Shown piece by piece: positions 27,325-37,369 of a stretch of 64,000 nt of DNA. This stretch comes from Desertimonas sp963772825 (lineage in GTDB: Bacteria > Actinomycetota > Acidimicrobiia > Acidimicrobiales > Ilumatobacteraceae). A program made the position numbers and the translations under genes. The notes under the pieces are model-generated. The model was not told the DNA's origin. It made no database searches and worked only from the letters and a program-made list of their open reading frames with translations. The DNA lies in NCBI GenBank assembly GCA_963772825.1, contig CAVYYX010000006.1, forward strand, positions 1 through 64,000, read 5' to 3'. How positions within the stretch are numbered: position 1 is the stretch's first letter; every line of letters starts with the position of its first letter.

Positions 27325-28944
27325 ATGAGTACCACCGTCCCCGCAGCTCGATCAGCCGAATTGGTGCTGACCGAAGCGGCACGCCGGAGGACGTTCGCGA
27401 TCATCAGTCACCCCGACGCCGGCAAGACGACGTTGACGGAGAAGTTCCTGCTCTACGCCGGCGCCGTGCAGCGCGCCGGGGCCGTCAAGGCCCGCGAAGG
27501 GAGACGGTCGGCGACGTCGGACTGGATGGAGCTGGAACGCCAGCGCGGCATCTCGATCAGTTCGACGGTGCTCCAGTTCCCCTATCGGGACCATGTCATC
27601 AACCTCCTCGACACCCCCGGCCACAAGGACTTCTCCGAGGACACCTACCGCGTCCTCGCCGGCGTCGACGCCGTGGTGATGGTCCTCGACAGCGCCAAGG
27701 GCATCGAGGCCCAGACGCTCAAACTCTTCGAGGTCTGCCGGAGCCGCCGCCTCCCGGTACTGACGTTCCTCAACAAGTACGACCGTCCCGGCCGCGAGCC
27801 ACTCGAGCTGCTCGATGAGATCGAGAAGCAGATCGGTTTGCGGCCGACGCCGGCGACGTGGCCAGTCGGCCCCGCCGGGGAGCTGCGCGGCGTCATCGAT
27901 CGGCGGGCCGGCACCTACATCCGCTACGCAAGGACCGAACGCGGCGCCTCGCTCGCCCCGGAACAGGTCGTCGAGCTCGACGAGGCTGCCGCCGGCGAGG
28001 GAGCCCACTGGGCAACGGCGATCGACGAGCTGGCGCTGCTCGACGCCGTCGGCGCCGACGTCGACGTGCCGTCATTTCTCGCCGGCGACTCGACGCCCGT
28101 CTTCGTCGGCTCGGCGCTCACCAACTTCGGCGTGCGGATGATCCTCGACGCTGTCGTCGACCTTGCCCCCGCACCGAGTCCGCGGCTCACCGAGGCGTCG
28201 GAACCGCGCCCCTCGACGCCGGGTTCTCCGCCTTCGTGTTCAAGGTCCAGGCGAACATGGACCCGTCACACCGTGATCGCCTGGCATTTGCGCGGATCTG
28301 CTCCGGGCGCTTCGACCGGGGGATGACCGTGACGTGTGCACGGACCGGACGCGAGCTGACCACGAAATACGCGATGACTGCGTTCGGTGCCGAGCGGGAG
28401 ACCGTCGAGGTCGCCTTCCCGGGCGACGTCGTCGGCCTCGTGAATGCCACGGGGCTGCAGCTCGGGGACTCCGTGTACGAGGCGGGGGCGACCGTGAGCT
28501 ACCCGCAGATCCCACGCTTCTCCCCCGAGGTCTTCGCCACCGCCCGCCCGCTCGACACGGGGCGGGCCAAGCAATTCCGCAAGGGGATCGAACAGCTCGA
28601 CGAGGAGGGCGTCGTGCAAGTGCTGCGCGACCTCGACCACGCCGAGACGGCGCCGGTGCTTGCCGCGGTCGGAGCGCTGCAATTCGACGTGTTCAGCCAT
28701 CGGCTTGGCCGGCGAGTTCGGGGCCCCCGCGGAGATCCTTCCGGCCGGCTACCAGGCAATCCGCCGTACCGACACCGAGTCGCTCGCTCGACTTCGGGAC
28801 ATCGGCGGGATCCGCGTGCTGCGCCGCTCCGACGGGGCGATCGTCGCCCTCTTCGAGAACCGCTACCGGCTGGCGCGGCTCGAGCAGGACGAGCCCGAAT
28901 TGACCCTCGAGCCGCTCGTCGCCGGGTCGATTCCGTCGGCCTGA
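27325..28944 (+). CDS. prfC: Peptide chain release factor 3 (RF3), two frame changes
   Basis: ATG 27325 opens a translational GTPase: G1 SHPDAGKTTLTEKFLL, switch region GISISSTVLQFPY, G3 DTPGHKDFSEDTYR, G4 NKYDRPGREP, then domain II (FKVQANMDPSHRDRLAFARI, SGRFDRGM) and the C-terminal RF3 domain (QIPRFSPEVFATARPLDTGR, GALQFDVFSHRL). The DTPGHKDFSEDTYR form and the spacing are specific to RF3 rather than EF-G. A missing base near 28205 and an extra base near 28705 break the frame. RF3 recycles RF1/RF2 after peptide release. The length, about 540 residues, is normal. Confidence 0.93.
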
Positions 28945-29008
28945 CTCACGCCCAAGTGTCCGCCCGGGCCGCCCATCAATCGGGGCGCCGGCCCCCTACC
29001 CTGAGCCG

Positions 29009-30901
29009 ATGCTGCGAACGCACATCGCCGGCGGTGCCGCCCTGCTCACCGTCACCGTCGCCGTCGCCGTCGCCCCGCTCCTTCCCATCTCCCTAGCCCT
29101 CACCCCGGCGACAGCGTCAGCTCCGGGCGACGTCGCCTGGGGCCCGTGCGAGGAAGGGATCACCGAGCCCTTCGAGTGCGCCACGTTGGCCGTGCCGCTG
29201 GACTACAGCGATCCGGCCGGCGAAACCATCGACCTCGCGTTGATCCGCTACCCGGCCGAGCCGACGATCCGCGAAGGGGCGATCCTGCTCAACCCCGGCG
29301 GGCCGGGTGGCTCGGGGTACGACTTCGCCTCGGCGGCCGCCGAGACCTTGGACATCGAGATGGGACTCGGCGGGCGCTTCGACATCGTTGGCTTCGACCC
29401 CCGCGGCGTCGACCGCTCCGGAGGCATCGACTGCATCGATGACGCGGCGATCGAGGCCTTGCTGTACGCCGACGACACACCCGACGACGGTGTCGAGGCG
29501 GCCGCCAGCGTCGCCCAGCAAATGATGTTCGGAGCCGCCTGCGAGGACGCCTACGGCGACACCCTGCACCTGTACTCGACGGAGAACACAGCTCGCGACA
29601 TGGACATGATCCGCGCCGCGCTCGGCGACGAGCAGCTCTCCTACATCGGCATCTCCTACGGCACCTACCTGGGTGGTGTTTACGCGACCTTGTTCCCCGA
29701 GCGAGTGCGGGCGATGGTGCTCGACGCTGCCTACGAGCCGAGCGGTGACAGCGAGTACGACCAGTGGGTCACCCAACTGCTCGGCTTCGAGCAAGCCTTC
29801 GAGAACTGGGCGGCGTGGTGCGAGGAGAGCACGGAGTGTGCCTTCACGGACATCGACGTCGGGGCTCGTTGGGATGCCTTGATCGCCGCCCTCGAGGAGG
29901 CCCCGGTGAAGTCGGACAGCGGCCGGCCCGTGAATCACGTGGCGATGGAGACGGCGACCATCTCGGCGATGTACAGCGATCTGGCCTGGCCGTCGCTCGG
30001 CACCGCCCTCGCCGAGGCCGAAGCTGGCGATGGGACCGCCTTGCTGGCGATGGCCGACGACTACAACGGGCGCGACAGCGACGGCACGTTTGCGAGCATC
30101 CGCCAGTCCGGCCCGGTGATCCGCTGCGCCAGCGGGATCGAATGGACGGTGCCTGCCGATCCGGTGGCGTTCCTCGCCGAGTTGCAGCGCGTCGCCCCGC
30201 GGTTCGGGCGCAGCTACGACCTCACTGATTTCCGCGATATGTGCCGCGACCTGTTCGACGAGGACGTCGCAGCGATCGTCCCGTCGTACGCCGGGCCAGC
30301 GCCGATCGTCGTCGTCGGCGGGCTCAACGACCCGGCGACGCCGTTCCGGTGGGCCGAGGAGCTGACCGCCCAGATGGGCTCCAACGTCGCGTTGGTGACG
30401 TTCGACGGCGAGGGTCATGGGCAGATCCTCTCGTCGTCGTGTGTGACCGACGCCGAGGCGTCGGTGATCCGCGACCTCCAGCTGCCGGCGCCGGATACGA
30501 CGTGCCAGGCCGACCCACCCGTGGCCCGACCTGATTTCTGGGACGAGATCCCCGTCCCCGAGGGCGTCGGGCCGCTCGTCGAGGACCCAGCAGTCGACCT
30601 CGCCCTCGGTCTTCCACCGACGCAGGTGTACGCCGACGTCTGGAACCTGTCCGGTGACCCAGCCGCGGTGTCGGCCGGCTACCAGGCGGCATTCGGTGAG
30701 CTCGGCTTCGACATCACCGAAGCCCCGACCTTTATCGACGGGACAACGACGCTGGTGGCGTTCGCCCCGGACGGCACCCAGCTGGTGATCCTGATCATCC
30801 CGCCCGACGCGTTGTCGAGCACCCCGGATCTGGAGGGCGCGGCGGAGCTCGCCGTCCCCGGCCAGGGGTTCGTGGTCGTGGCCGCCCTCGGCGAGTCGTA
30901 G
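29009..30901 (+). CDS. Secreted alpha/beta hydrolase (tripeptidyl aminopeptidase family)
   Basis: The frame is intact at 630 residues. A signal peptide (basic start, AALLTVTVAVAVAPLLPISLA) precedes WGPCEEGITEPFECATLAVP, the start of the SlpD/Tap-type hydrolases. The oxyanion strand is NPGGPGGSGYDF, the nucleophile elbow YIGISYGTYLGG, and the late acid and base NDPATPFRWAEEL and GEGHGQILSSSC. Cys residues (CIDD, CEDAYGD, CEESTECAF) suggest disulfides. Residues about 500-630 form an extra C-terminal domain not needed for the fold. It should release short peptides outside the membrane. Confidence 0.9.
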   Translation: MLRTHIAGGAALLTVTVAVAVAPLLPISLALTPATASAPGDVAWGPCEEGITEPFECATLAVPLDYSDPAGETIDLALIRYPAEPTIREGAILLNPGGPGGSGYDFASAAAETLDIEMGLGGRFDIVGFDPRGVDRSGGIDCIDDAAIEALLYADDTPDDGVEAAASVAQQMMFGAACEDAYGDTLHLYSTENTARDMDMIRAALGDEQLSYIGISYGTYLGGVYATLFPERVRAMVLDAAYEPSGDSEYDQWVTQLLGFEQAFENWAAWCEESTECAFTDIDVGARWDALIAALEEAPVKSDSGRPVNHVAMETATISAMYSDLAWPSLGTALAEAEAGDGTALLAMADDYNGRDSDGTFASIRQSGPVIRCASGIEWTVPADPVAFLAELQRVAPRFGRSYDLTDFRDMCRDLFDEDVAAIVPSYAGPAPIVVVGGLNDPATPFRWAEELTAQMGSNVALVTFDGEGHGQILSSSCVTDAEASVIRDLQLPAPDTTCQADPPVARPDFWDEIPVPEGVGPLVEDPAVDLALGLPPTQVYADVWNLSGDPAAVSAGYQAAFGELGFDITEAPTFIDGTTTLVAFAPDGTQLVILIIPPDALSSTPDLEGAAELAVPGQGFVVVAALGES

Positions 30902-31333
30902 TCACGCCACCCTCCGTGTAACAGGGCGCGACCGCGCCCCCGGCAGCGACACCGGTGGACGCGCCGGGTCGACGCCGACGTGGGCGGAGATCGCGTCCCA
31001 CAGGTCGGCGCGCACCCGGTTCGCCCGCCGGGCGTCGACCCGATTGAGTGCCACGACCCCCTCGATCATGTCGGCGACGACCGCCGGCCACGGGCGCCCA
31101 CGCACGCGCACCGACACGACACCACCCTGGGCGTGCCGACGCACGGTGCGATCGAGACCGACGAGCCGCGGCGGCGTGCGGAACGTGGGGGCAGCCAGCC
31201 CGAACCGACGCGCCGCCGCGGCGAGTGCCCGTGCCGCCGTAGCAAAGTCGACAGTGGTGGCGGCAGGCGACGCCACCACGGTTCGTTGCTGCGGTTGCTC
31301 TGGCATGCCCTCATGATGAAGAGGGGGTGTCAC
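30902..31333 (-). CDS. Hypothetical protein, 143 residues
   Basis: The frame is intact: an Ala/Arg-rich protein with TVDFATAARALAAAARRFGL, GLDRTVRRHAQGGVVSVRVR and ADMIEGVVALNRVDARRANR. An alternative ATG at 31306 (MPEQPQQRT) may be the true start. The order resembles small actinobacterial proteins of unknown function, and I cannot assign a family. The stop abuts the peptidase gene on the opposite strand, and it is close to the nuclease gene on the same strand. Confidence 0.6.
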   Translation of the reverse strand: MTPPLHHEGMPEQPQQRTVVASPAATTVDFATAARALAAAARRFGLAAPTFRTPPRLVGLDRTVRRHAQGGVVSVRVRGRPWPAVVADMIEGVVALNRVDARRANRVRADLWDAISAHVGVDPARPPVSLPGARSRPVTRRVA

Positions 31334-31345
31334 AGCGTTGATCCG

Positions 31346-32288
31346 TCAGTCGGCCTGACGGTCGTCGGCGAGCCAGGCCTGGCCGACGGCGCAACTCGCT
31401 CGACAAGCGCACCACCGACAGGCCGGGCCGGGGCTGCGCGTCGGCGGGCGATCCTCGAACTGGATCTCGACGATGCGCTGCACTCCATCGAGGGTCCGGC
31501 GCAGCGCTGAGCGCAACAGATCGACGGTCACCTCCTCGGTCTCGGCGGCCGCCGCGTCGAGCGAGTAGGAGGCGAGAAGTCGTGGCGGCACCTGGCGCAC
31601 GAGCGTCTCGATCAGCGCGTAGAAGCGCAGGTCCTCACGGTGGCGGCTCATCAGCCGTCCCGTCTTGAGGTCGACGATCACCTTGCGGCTCTCCCCCCGT
31701 TGTGGCACGCCGAGGGTCAGATCGATGCGCGCCCGCAGCACGATCGGGCCCGCCGAGCGGGTACTGCGACGATCCCTCGGTGACCGGACGCCACCGCGGA
31801 TCGAGCGGCGGAAAGCACTCGAGGAACTTCGTGACGTGCTCGACGGCTCGGCCGCGGAGATCGGCGGCGTCGCCCGGAGGCAGGGATGCGAGCCATGGGC
31901 CGAGGCCGCGTTCGTCCTCGGCGAGGCGGCCGATCGCCTCGTCGACCACGGTGATCGGGACGACCTCGCCGCGCCAGTGGATCGACAGCTGGACCGCCTT
32001 GTGGGCGACCTGCCCCTTGGCCTTGGCCGCCGACCAGGCGAAGTCGTCGGGCGCCGCCCACTTCGCCTCGCACGTGAACACCTCGCCGAGGTCGTGCTTG
32101 GTGACGACGATGACCGGCGCCGGTTCGGGCGACACCGACTCCGGGAGCCGGCCGGCGAGCTCGGCGAGTCCGGCGTCGACGTCGGCACGCAGCTCGTCAA
32201 CCACTGCTGGGTCGAACACGACGGGGTCGCCGGTGCGACTCAGCAGATCGAGCGTGCGCTGTTGCACCGGAGTGAGCTCGGACGCCAC
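31346..32288 (-). CDS. PD-(D/E)XK nuclease-family protein, one frame change
   Basis: GTG 32288 gives ASELTPVQQRTLDLLSRTGD. The nuclease core includes a CEAKWAAPDDFAWS region, AHKAVQL, then after a frame change near 31755 RARIDLTLGVPQ, IVDLKTGRLMSRHREDLRFY (the D...DxK pattern) and QVPPRLLASYSLD. It ends in CRWCACRASCAVG, four Cys closely spaced as in Cas4/AddB-type Fe-S or zinc sites. The restored length is about 314 residues. It resembles stand-alone Cas4/RecB-like nucleases; there is no CRISPR array nearby. Role in DNA end processing is likely but unproven. Confidence 0.85.
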
Positions 32289-32337
32289 TGCGCCGATCGT
32301 ACGGGTCGCCTGTCACACCCTCCGGTGATCACCGAGC

Positions 32338-32414
32338 GATCTGGGCGGCCGAACGGCGGCAATCCGCACCGGAGGCCGCCCAGATCGGGGTACGGACCGG
32401 AGGCCGCCCAGATC
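32338..32414. repeat. Palindromic repeat, family 2, copy 1 (terminator-like)
   Basis: GATCTGGGCGGCC at 32338-32350 is an exact inverse of GGCCGCCCAGATC at 32374-32386, which is repeated again at 32402-32414. It can form a 13-bp hairpin. It lies directly after the prolyl oligopeptidase stop (minus strand), where it would stop transcription. A related element lies at 56573-56646. Confidence 0.8.
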
Positions 32415-32425
32415 GGGAATCGGAG

Positions 32426-34495
32426 TCAGGGCTGCAGGCCGACGTGGCCGCCGAGGAACGTCAAGGCGTCGGCGATCTCGTCGGCACGCTTGGACACCGG
32501 CTTGCCGACACCGTGCCCGGCACGACCTTCCTGGGAGAGCAGGATCGGGTTCTCGTCGAGACATGGCGACGCCGCCTGCAGCAGGGCAACCATCTTGCGG
32601 GCATGCAGCGGGTCGACACGGGTGTCGCCCTCCGCCGTCTGCACGAGCGTGGCCGGGTAGCAGGTCCCGTCGGCGACGTGGTGGTACGGCGAATAGGCAT
32701 GCAGCCAGGCGAACTCCTCGGCGACATCGGGGTCGCCATACTCGGACGTCCACAGCTTGGCGATGAGGAAGCGGGGAAAGCGCACCATGTCGAGCAACGG
32801 CACGGCGCACAGCACGGCCCGACACAGGTCAGGTCGTTGGGTCAAGGCGACGCCGACGAGCAGCCCGCCGTTGGACCCGCCGAGGATCGCCAATCGCGAG
32901 CGGCTCGTGAGCCCGGTCTCGACGAGATGGTCGGCGGCGGCGTGGAAGTCGTCGAAGACGTTCTGCTTGTTCTGCCGCGATCCGGCGATGTGCCACTCCT
33001 CGCCATGCTCGAGGCCGCCGCGCAACCCGGCGACGGCATACAGGCCGCCGGCCGCGCACCACGCCGCGATCCGCGGCTGCCAGGCCGGGCTCATCGTGAT
33101 CGTGAACCCGCCGTAGCCGTTGAGGATCGTCGGGGTGTCAGCGCCCGGCCTGACATCGGCACGGTGGATCAGGAACAGACCGATCTCGGTGCCGTCCGCC
33201 GATCGGTAGCTGGTGCGCTCGACCGCGAGCCCGCCGGTCAACCGTCCGGCATCCGACGGTGGCGTTGCAGGGGTCGCCGCGCCGGCGGCCGGGATCTTCC
33301 ACAGCGTCGTCGGGGCGGAGTAGGTGTCGACGACGATGAACGCCTCGTCGGCACTGGGGTCCGCGGCGAGACCATCGTCGGCCACGGAGATCGACGCTCC
33401 GAGCTCCTCGACCGTGGTCCCCGGCCGGCCGTCGGGGTCGAGCCGGTGGACGGTGTCGACGGCGCCGGCGCTGGTGACCATCAACAGGCCCTGACGGGTG
33501 ACGGCGAGCTGGGCGATCACGTCGTCGCCCTCGGCAACGACCGTGTGCCAGGCCTCCGGACCACGATCCAACACGTCGGGGTCGAGGGCGACGCGCACGA
33601 CGCGGCCACGCGGCGCGTCGAGATTGGAGATCCCGACGAGCGATCGCCCGTCGGCGGCGATCGAGAAGGACGTCGTGGCGTCGACTCCGCCGATGGTCGT
33701 CGACCACCGGTCGGCGTGCCGATCGAGAGCGTGGACGTCCGTGCGCCGGTAGCCGACCTCGACGCTGACGACCAGCCACCGGCCATCCGGCGTGAGCAAG
33801 ATGTTCGGCCAGGCCTGTGGGTCGGGCCGGTCGTCCCACACCACCGGGTCGTCGTGCCAGTCGGTGCCGAGGCGGTGGTGGTGGACCGTGCGGTTGTACT
33901 CGTCACCCGCCGGGTAGCGGACGTAGAAGAACCCGGATCCGTCGGGCTCCCAGGCCACCGAGCTCGCCCGGGTGTCAGGGATCCGGTCGCCGTCGCCGCC
34001 CGCCGGCGAGCCGTCGGTGGCCGACAGGACCTGCAGCACCGACTGCTCCGTGCCGCCCTCGCTGATGCCGACGGCGACCAGCGACCCGTCGCGAGAGGGG
34101 TAGTACCAATCGATCGCCGTCGCCGCGTCGTCGCTGAACCTGGCCGGGTCGAGGAGCACGACGGGTTCCGCTTGCGGATCGAGCGCCGATCGTCTGGTGA
34201 GCACGAACTGCTCGGCGCCCGCCGGACGCTCGTAGCAGAACAGGCGATCACCGCGCAGTACGGCGTGCAGGAGCACCGGCAGCTCCATCACCTCGACCAG
34301 CCGGCGGTGCCAGTCGGCGCGGGCCGGGACATCGAGCAACGAGCTGGTCAGCTCGTTCTGGGCGGCGACCCAGGCGACGACTTCGACGTCGTCACCGTCC
34401 TCCAGCCAGCGGTAGGGGTCGGGTACGGGGGTTCCGTGATGGGTGTCGACGACGTCCTCTCGCCGGGTCGGCGGGACGGAGGTCGACAACGTCAT
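32426..34495 (-). CDS. Prolyl oligopeptidase family serine peptidase
   Basis: The frame is intact at 689 residues. An N-terminal POP signature (VPDPYRWLEDGDDVEVVAWV) leads into a seven-bladed beta-propeller with repeated strand patterns. The C-terminal catalytic domain has ILNGYGGFTITMSPAW, GLRGGLEHGEEWHIAG, the nucleophile ILGGSNGGLLVG, TRVDPLHARKM near the acid and RAGHGVGKP with the catalytic His. The lack of a signal peptide indicates a cytoplasmic enzyme that cleaves after proline in short peptides. Start ATG 34495 (MTLSTSVPPTRREDV). Confidence 0.95.
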   Translation of the reverse strand: MTLSTSVPPTRREDVVDTHHGTPVPDPYRWLEDGDDVEVVAWVAAQNELTSSLLDVPARADWHRRLVEVMELPVLLHAVLRGDRLFCYERPAGAEQFVLTRRSALDPQAEPVVLLDPARFSDDAATAIDWYYPSRDGSLVAVGISEGGTEQSVLQVLSATDGSPAGGDGDRIPDTRASSVAWEPDGSGFFYVRYPAGDEYNRTVHHHRLGTDWHDDPVVWDDRPDPQAWPNILLTPDGRWLVVSVEVGYRRTDVHALDRHADRWSTTIGGVDATTSFSIAADGRSLVGISNLDAPRGRVVRVALDPDVLDRGPEAWHTVVAEGDDVIAQLAVTRQGLLMVTSAGAVDTVHRLDPDGRPGTTVEELGASISVADDGLAADPSADEAFIVVDTYSAPTTLWKIPAAGAATPATPPSDAGRLTGGLAVERTSYRSADGTEIGLFLIHRADVRPGADTPTILNGYGGFTITMSPAWQPRIAAWCAAGGLYAVAGLRGGLEHGEEWHIAGSRQNKQNVFDDFHAAADHLVETGLTSRSRLAILGGSNGGLLVGVALTQRPDLCRAVLCAVPLLDMVRFPRFLIAKLWTSEYGDPDVAEEFAWLHAYSPYHHVADGTCYPATLVQTAEGDTRVDPLHARKMVALLQAASPCLDENPILLSQEGRAGHGVGKPVSKRADEIADALTFLGGHVGLQP

Positions 34496-34519
34496 GTGGC
34501 GGGACGAAGGGTCTGTTGG

Positions 34520-34606
34520 TCAGCCGCGGCCCATGTTGGGGCGCTTGCCGTGGTTCGCCTTGGAGCGCCGCATCCGCGCCTTCTTCTTCTTCGTCTTCTT
34601 CGACAT
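34520..34606 (-). CDS. 50S ribosomal protein bL37
   Basis: A 28-residue frame on the minus strand: MSKKTKKKKARMRRSKANHG followed by KRPNMGRG, then TGA at 34520-34522. The ending ANHGKRPN is the mark of the actinobacterial small subunit-interface protein bL37, first seen in mycobacterial ribosome structures, always 24-30 residues, very basic. Automatic callers usually miss it. Lys/Arg make up more than half of it. It lies between the glutathione peroxidase and the prolyl oligopeptidase genes on the same strand. Confidence 0.8.
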   Translation of the reverse strand: MSKKTKKKKARMRRSKANHGKRPNMGRG

Positions 34607-34629
34607 AGGTCGTCTGAGTCTACGGGCGG

Positions 34630-35112
34630 TCAGTCGAGTTCGGCCTCGATCGCTTCGATGACGGCAGCGTCCTCGGGCTCGACCATCGGCGAGAAGCGGG
34701 TGATCGACCCGTCCTTGCCGACGAGGAACTTCTCGAAGTTCCAGCGGATGTCACCTGAGTGACCCTCGGCGTCGGCCACCGCCGTCAGCTCTGCGTAGAT
34801 CGGGTGCTGGTCGGGGCCGTTGACCTCGACCTTCTCCATCATCGGAAACGTCACGCCGTAGGTCGTCGAACAGAACGTCTCGATCTCGGCCGCACTCCCT
34901 GGCTCCTGGCCGCCGAACTGGTTGCAGGGGAACCCGACGACGTTGAAGCCGCGATCGCCGAAGCGCTGCTGCAGCGCCTCGAGCCCGGTGTACTGCGGGG
35001 TGAGGCCGCAGCGTGACGCCACGTTGACGATCAGGGTCGGCGATCCCTCGAACGGGGCGAGGCTCGACGGCTCGCCGGCGAGCGTGTTCACGGGATGCTC
35101 GAAGATCGACAT
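34630..35112 (-). CDS. Glutathione peroxidase family protein
   Basis: ATG 35112 gives MSIFEHPVNTLAGEPSSLAP. The family tetrad is visible: Cys in VNVASRCGLTPQY, Gln in FPCNQFGGQEPGS, Trp and Asn in DIRWNFEKFLVGKDG. At 160 residues it is the usual bacterial length. With Cys, not selenocysteine, and a second Cys in FCSTTYGV, it probably works as a thioredoxin-dependent peroxidase. The longer upstream open frame has no support. Confidence 0.95.
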   Translation of the reverse strand: MSIFEHPVNTLAGEPSSLAPFEGSPTLIVNVASRCGLTPQYTGLEALQQRFGDRGFNVVGFPCNQFGGQEPGSAAEIETFCSTTYGVTFPMMEKVEVNGPDQHPIYAELTAVADAEGHSGDIRWNFEKFLVGKDGSITRFSPMVEPEDAAVIEAIEAELD

Positions 35113-35137
35113 GGCACCACAGGGTACGGTCACCCGG

Positions 35138-36286
35138 ATGGACATCAGCGGGTCGTGCGACGACCGCTTCGCATCGGTCGGCGAGGCGTTCGGCGACAAC
35201 TTCCATGCAGACCGTGAACCCGCCGAGGTCGGCGCCTCCGTGGCGGTGACGATCGAGGGCGAGCTGGTCGTCGACCTGTGGGCGGGGACGGTCACCGGAG
35301 ACGATGGCACCGACCGTCCGTGGGATCGCGACACGATCATCAACGTCTGGTCGACGACCAAGACGGTGTCGGCGCTGGCGTGCCTGATCCTCGCCGACCA
35401 GCGTGAGCTGGACTTCTACTCGCCGGTCGCGAGGTACTGGCCCGAGTTTCGGGTGGCCGACAAGGGTGGTGTCGAGGTTCGCCACGTGATGAGCCACACG
35501 GCCGGGCTGCCGAGCTGGAGCGAGCCGATCACCCTCGAGGTGCTCTACGACTGGGAGCAGGCGACAGCGATGCTCGCCGCCCAGGAGCCGTGGTGGGAAC
35601 CGGGAACGGCGTCGGGCTACCACGCCGTCACGCAGGGCTACCTCGAAGGCGAGCTCGTCCGGCGCATCACCGGCCAATCGATGGGCGAGTTCGTGGCCGC
35701 CGAGATCACCGGTCCGCTCGGCGCCGACTTCCACATCGGTACCGCCGCCGAGCACGACGCGCGGGTCGCCCACGTGATCGCGCCGAGCCGTGCGCTCAGC
35801 GCTGATGATGCGGAGCCCGGATCGATCGTCGAACGGGCGGTGCGATCGCTGAGGCTTGACGCGAATGCGGCGAACACCATCCCGTGGCGGCGCGCCGAGA
35901 TCCCCGCCGCCGGAGGGTTCGGCAACGCACGGTCGGTCGCCATGATCCACGCACCGATGGCGAACGGCGGCGCGGCCAACGGCGTGCGGCTCCTGTCGCC
36001 ATCGGGCGCCGACCCCGTGTTCGACGAGCAGATCTACGCCCAGGACCTGATCCTTCCGATGAAGGTGCGCCACGGCATCGGGTTCGGGTTGCCCAGTGCC
36101 GAGACTCCGATCAGCCCCAACGAACGGACGTGCTTCTGGGGCGGCTGGGGCGGGTCGCTGGCCCTGGTCGACCTCGACGCCCGGATGACGTTCGCCTACG
36201 TGATGAACAAGATGGGCGAGGGCACCGTCGGCGACCTGCGCGCGGCGAGCATCCTCGCCACGCTCTACGACACGCTCGCCAGCTGA
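35138..36286 (+). CDS. Serine hydrolase, beta-lactamase/esterase (EstB) family
   Basis: ATG 35138 gives MDISGSCDDRFASVGEAFGD. The class C beta-lactamase-like fold shows the nucleophile in VWSTTKTVSALAC (S-x-x-K), HVMSHTAGLPSW, the Tyr motif SGYHAVTQGYL and the third motif region FWGGWGGSLALVD. The 382-residue length matches EstB-type esterases. No signal peptide is seen, so it is likely an intracellular esterase rather than a beta-lactamase. It is divergent from the glutathione peroxidase gene, 25 bp apart. Confidence 0.93.
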   Translation: MDISGSCDDRFASVGEAFGDNFHADREPAEVGASVAVTIEGELVVDLWAGTVTGDDGTDRPWDRDTIINVWSTTKTVSALACLILADQRELDFYSPVARYWPEFRVADKGGVEVRHVMSHTAGLPSWSEPITLEVLYDWEQATAMLAAQEPWWEPGTASGYHAVTQGYLEGELVRRITGQSMGEFVAAEITGPLGADFHIGTAAEHDARVAHVIAPSRALSADDAEPGSIVERAVRSLRLDANAANTIPWRRAEIPAAGGFGNARSVAMIHAPMANGGAANGVRLLSPSGADPVFDEQIYAQDLILPMKVRHGIGFGLPSAETPISPNERTCFWGGWGGSLALVDLDARMTFAYVMNKMGEGTVGDLRAASILATLYDTLAS

Positions 36287-36314
36287 CCCCGAGCCCACCT
36301 CACCCGGGGACGGG

Positions 36315-37329
36315 TCAGGCGGGGGATTCGGTCCAGGCGACGAGTTCGTCGGCGTCGCGCGTGTTGATGATCCGCTCGATCGGGACGTCGACCTTCGCCG
36401 CCCGGTCGCAGCCGTGGGGCTGCCACTCCAACTGGCCCGTGGCGTGGGCGTCGCTGTCGATCGAGAACCAGCAACCGGCGGCGATCGCCCGCTCGATCAG
36501 CTCGAACGGCGGGTCGAGACGCTCCGGTCGAGAGTTGATCTCCACCGCCGTGCCTGACTCGACGCACGCGGCGAACACGGCGTCGGCGTCGAACTCCGAC
36601 GGTGGCCGCCTGCCGATCATCCGACCCGTGCAGTGACCGAGGATGTCGACATGCGGCGACCGCACCGCGGCGATCATCCGCGGGGTCATCTCCTTGCGGT
36701 CCATGCGCAGCTTGGAGTGCACGCTGGCGACGACGACATCGAGGTGGGCGAGCAGGTCGTCGTCGAGGTCGAGCGAGCCGTCGAGGTGGATGTCGACTTC
36801 CATGCCGTGGAGGATGCGGAACGGCGCAAGCTCCTCGTTGAGCACGGCCACCACGCCGATCTGCTGGATCAGCCGTTCGCGGTCGAGGCCATGGGCGACC
36901 GTCAGCCTCGCCGAGTGATCGGTGAGCACGATGTACTCATGACCGAGGGCGATCGCCGCCCTCGCCATCTCCTCGATCGTCGCTCCCCCGTCGCTCCAGG
37001 TGGAGTGGGTATGGCAGTCGCCGCGTAGGGCGTCGCGGTAGCGCTGTCCCTCGGCGGTGATCGGCACCACCGTCTCCGCCGCCAGCTTGACGAGGTATGC
37101 CGGCTCGCCGTCCCCGCCGGTCAGCGCCTCGGTGATCAGGCGCGCCGTGGCATTGCCGATGCCCGGCAGCTCGGTGAGCGTGCCCGCCGCGGCGCGCTGC
37201 TTCGACCTCGCCGGCGGGCAGCTCGCGGATGACCTCGCGGGCCCGCACGAAGGCCTTCGCCTTGAAGCCGGTCTCGTGCGCCCGGTCGAGGTAGTGGATG
37301 GCACGGTCGAGCGCTTCCAACGGCGTCAT
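36315..37329 (-). CDS. PHP-domain phosphoesterase with N-terminal helix-hairpin-helix (PolX C-terminal type)
   Basis: ATG 37329 gives TPLEALDRAIHYLDRAHETG, an HhH-like region (ELPGIGNATARLITEALTGG) and, after one frame change near 37195, the PHP domain: DCHTHSTWSDGGATIEEMAR, YIVLTDHSARLTVA, ILHGMEVDIHLDG, DVVVASVHSKL, VDILGHCTGR and FSIDSDAHATGQ. These His and Asp residues form the trinuclear metal site. The order HhH-PHP without a polymerase domain is seen in actinobacteria. Nuclease or phosphatase activity is likely. Confidence 0.88.
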
Positions 37330-37369
37330 CGGAGCCACGGTACCGACTGCCGTTAACCTCGACCGCCTC

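Noticed and set aside
32444..34762. 772-residue open frame antisense to the prolyl oligopeptidase
   Set aside because: High-GC shadow frame. It has no domain, is rich in Arg/Gly/Val, and the opposite strand codes for a complete enzyme with catalytic motifs.
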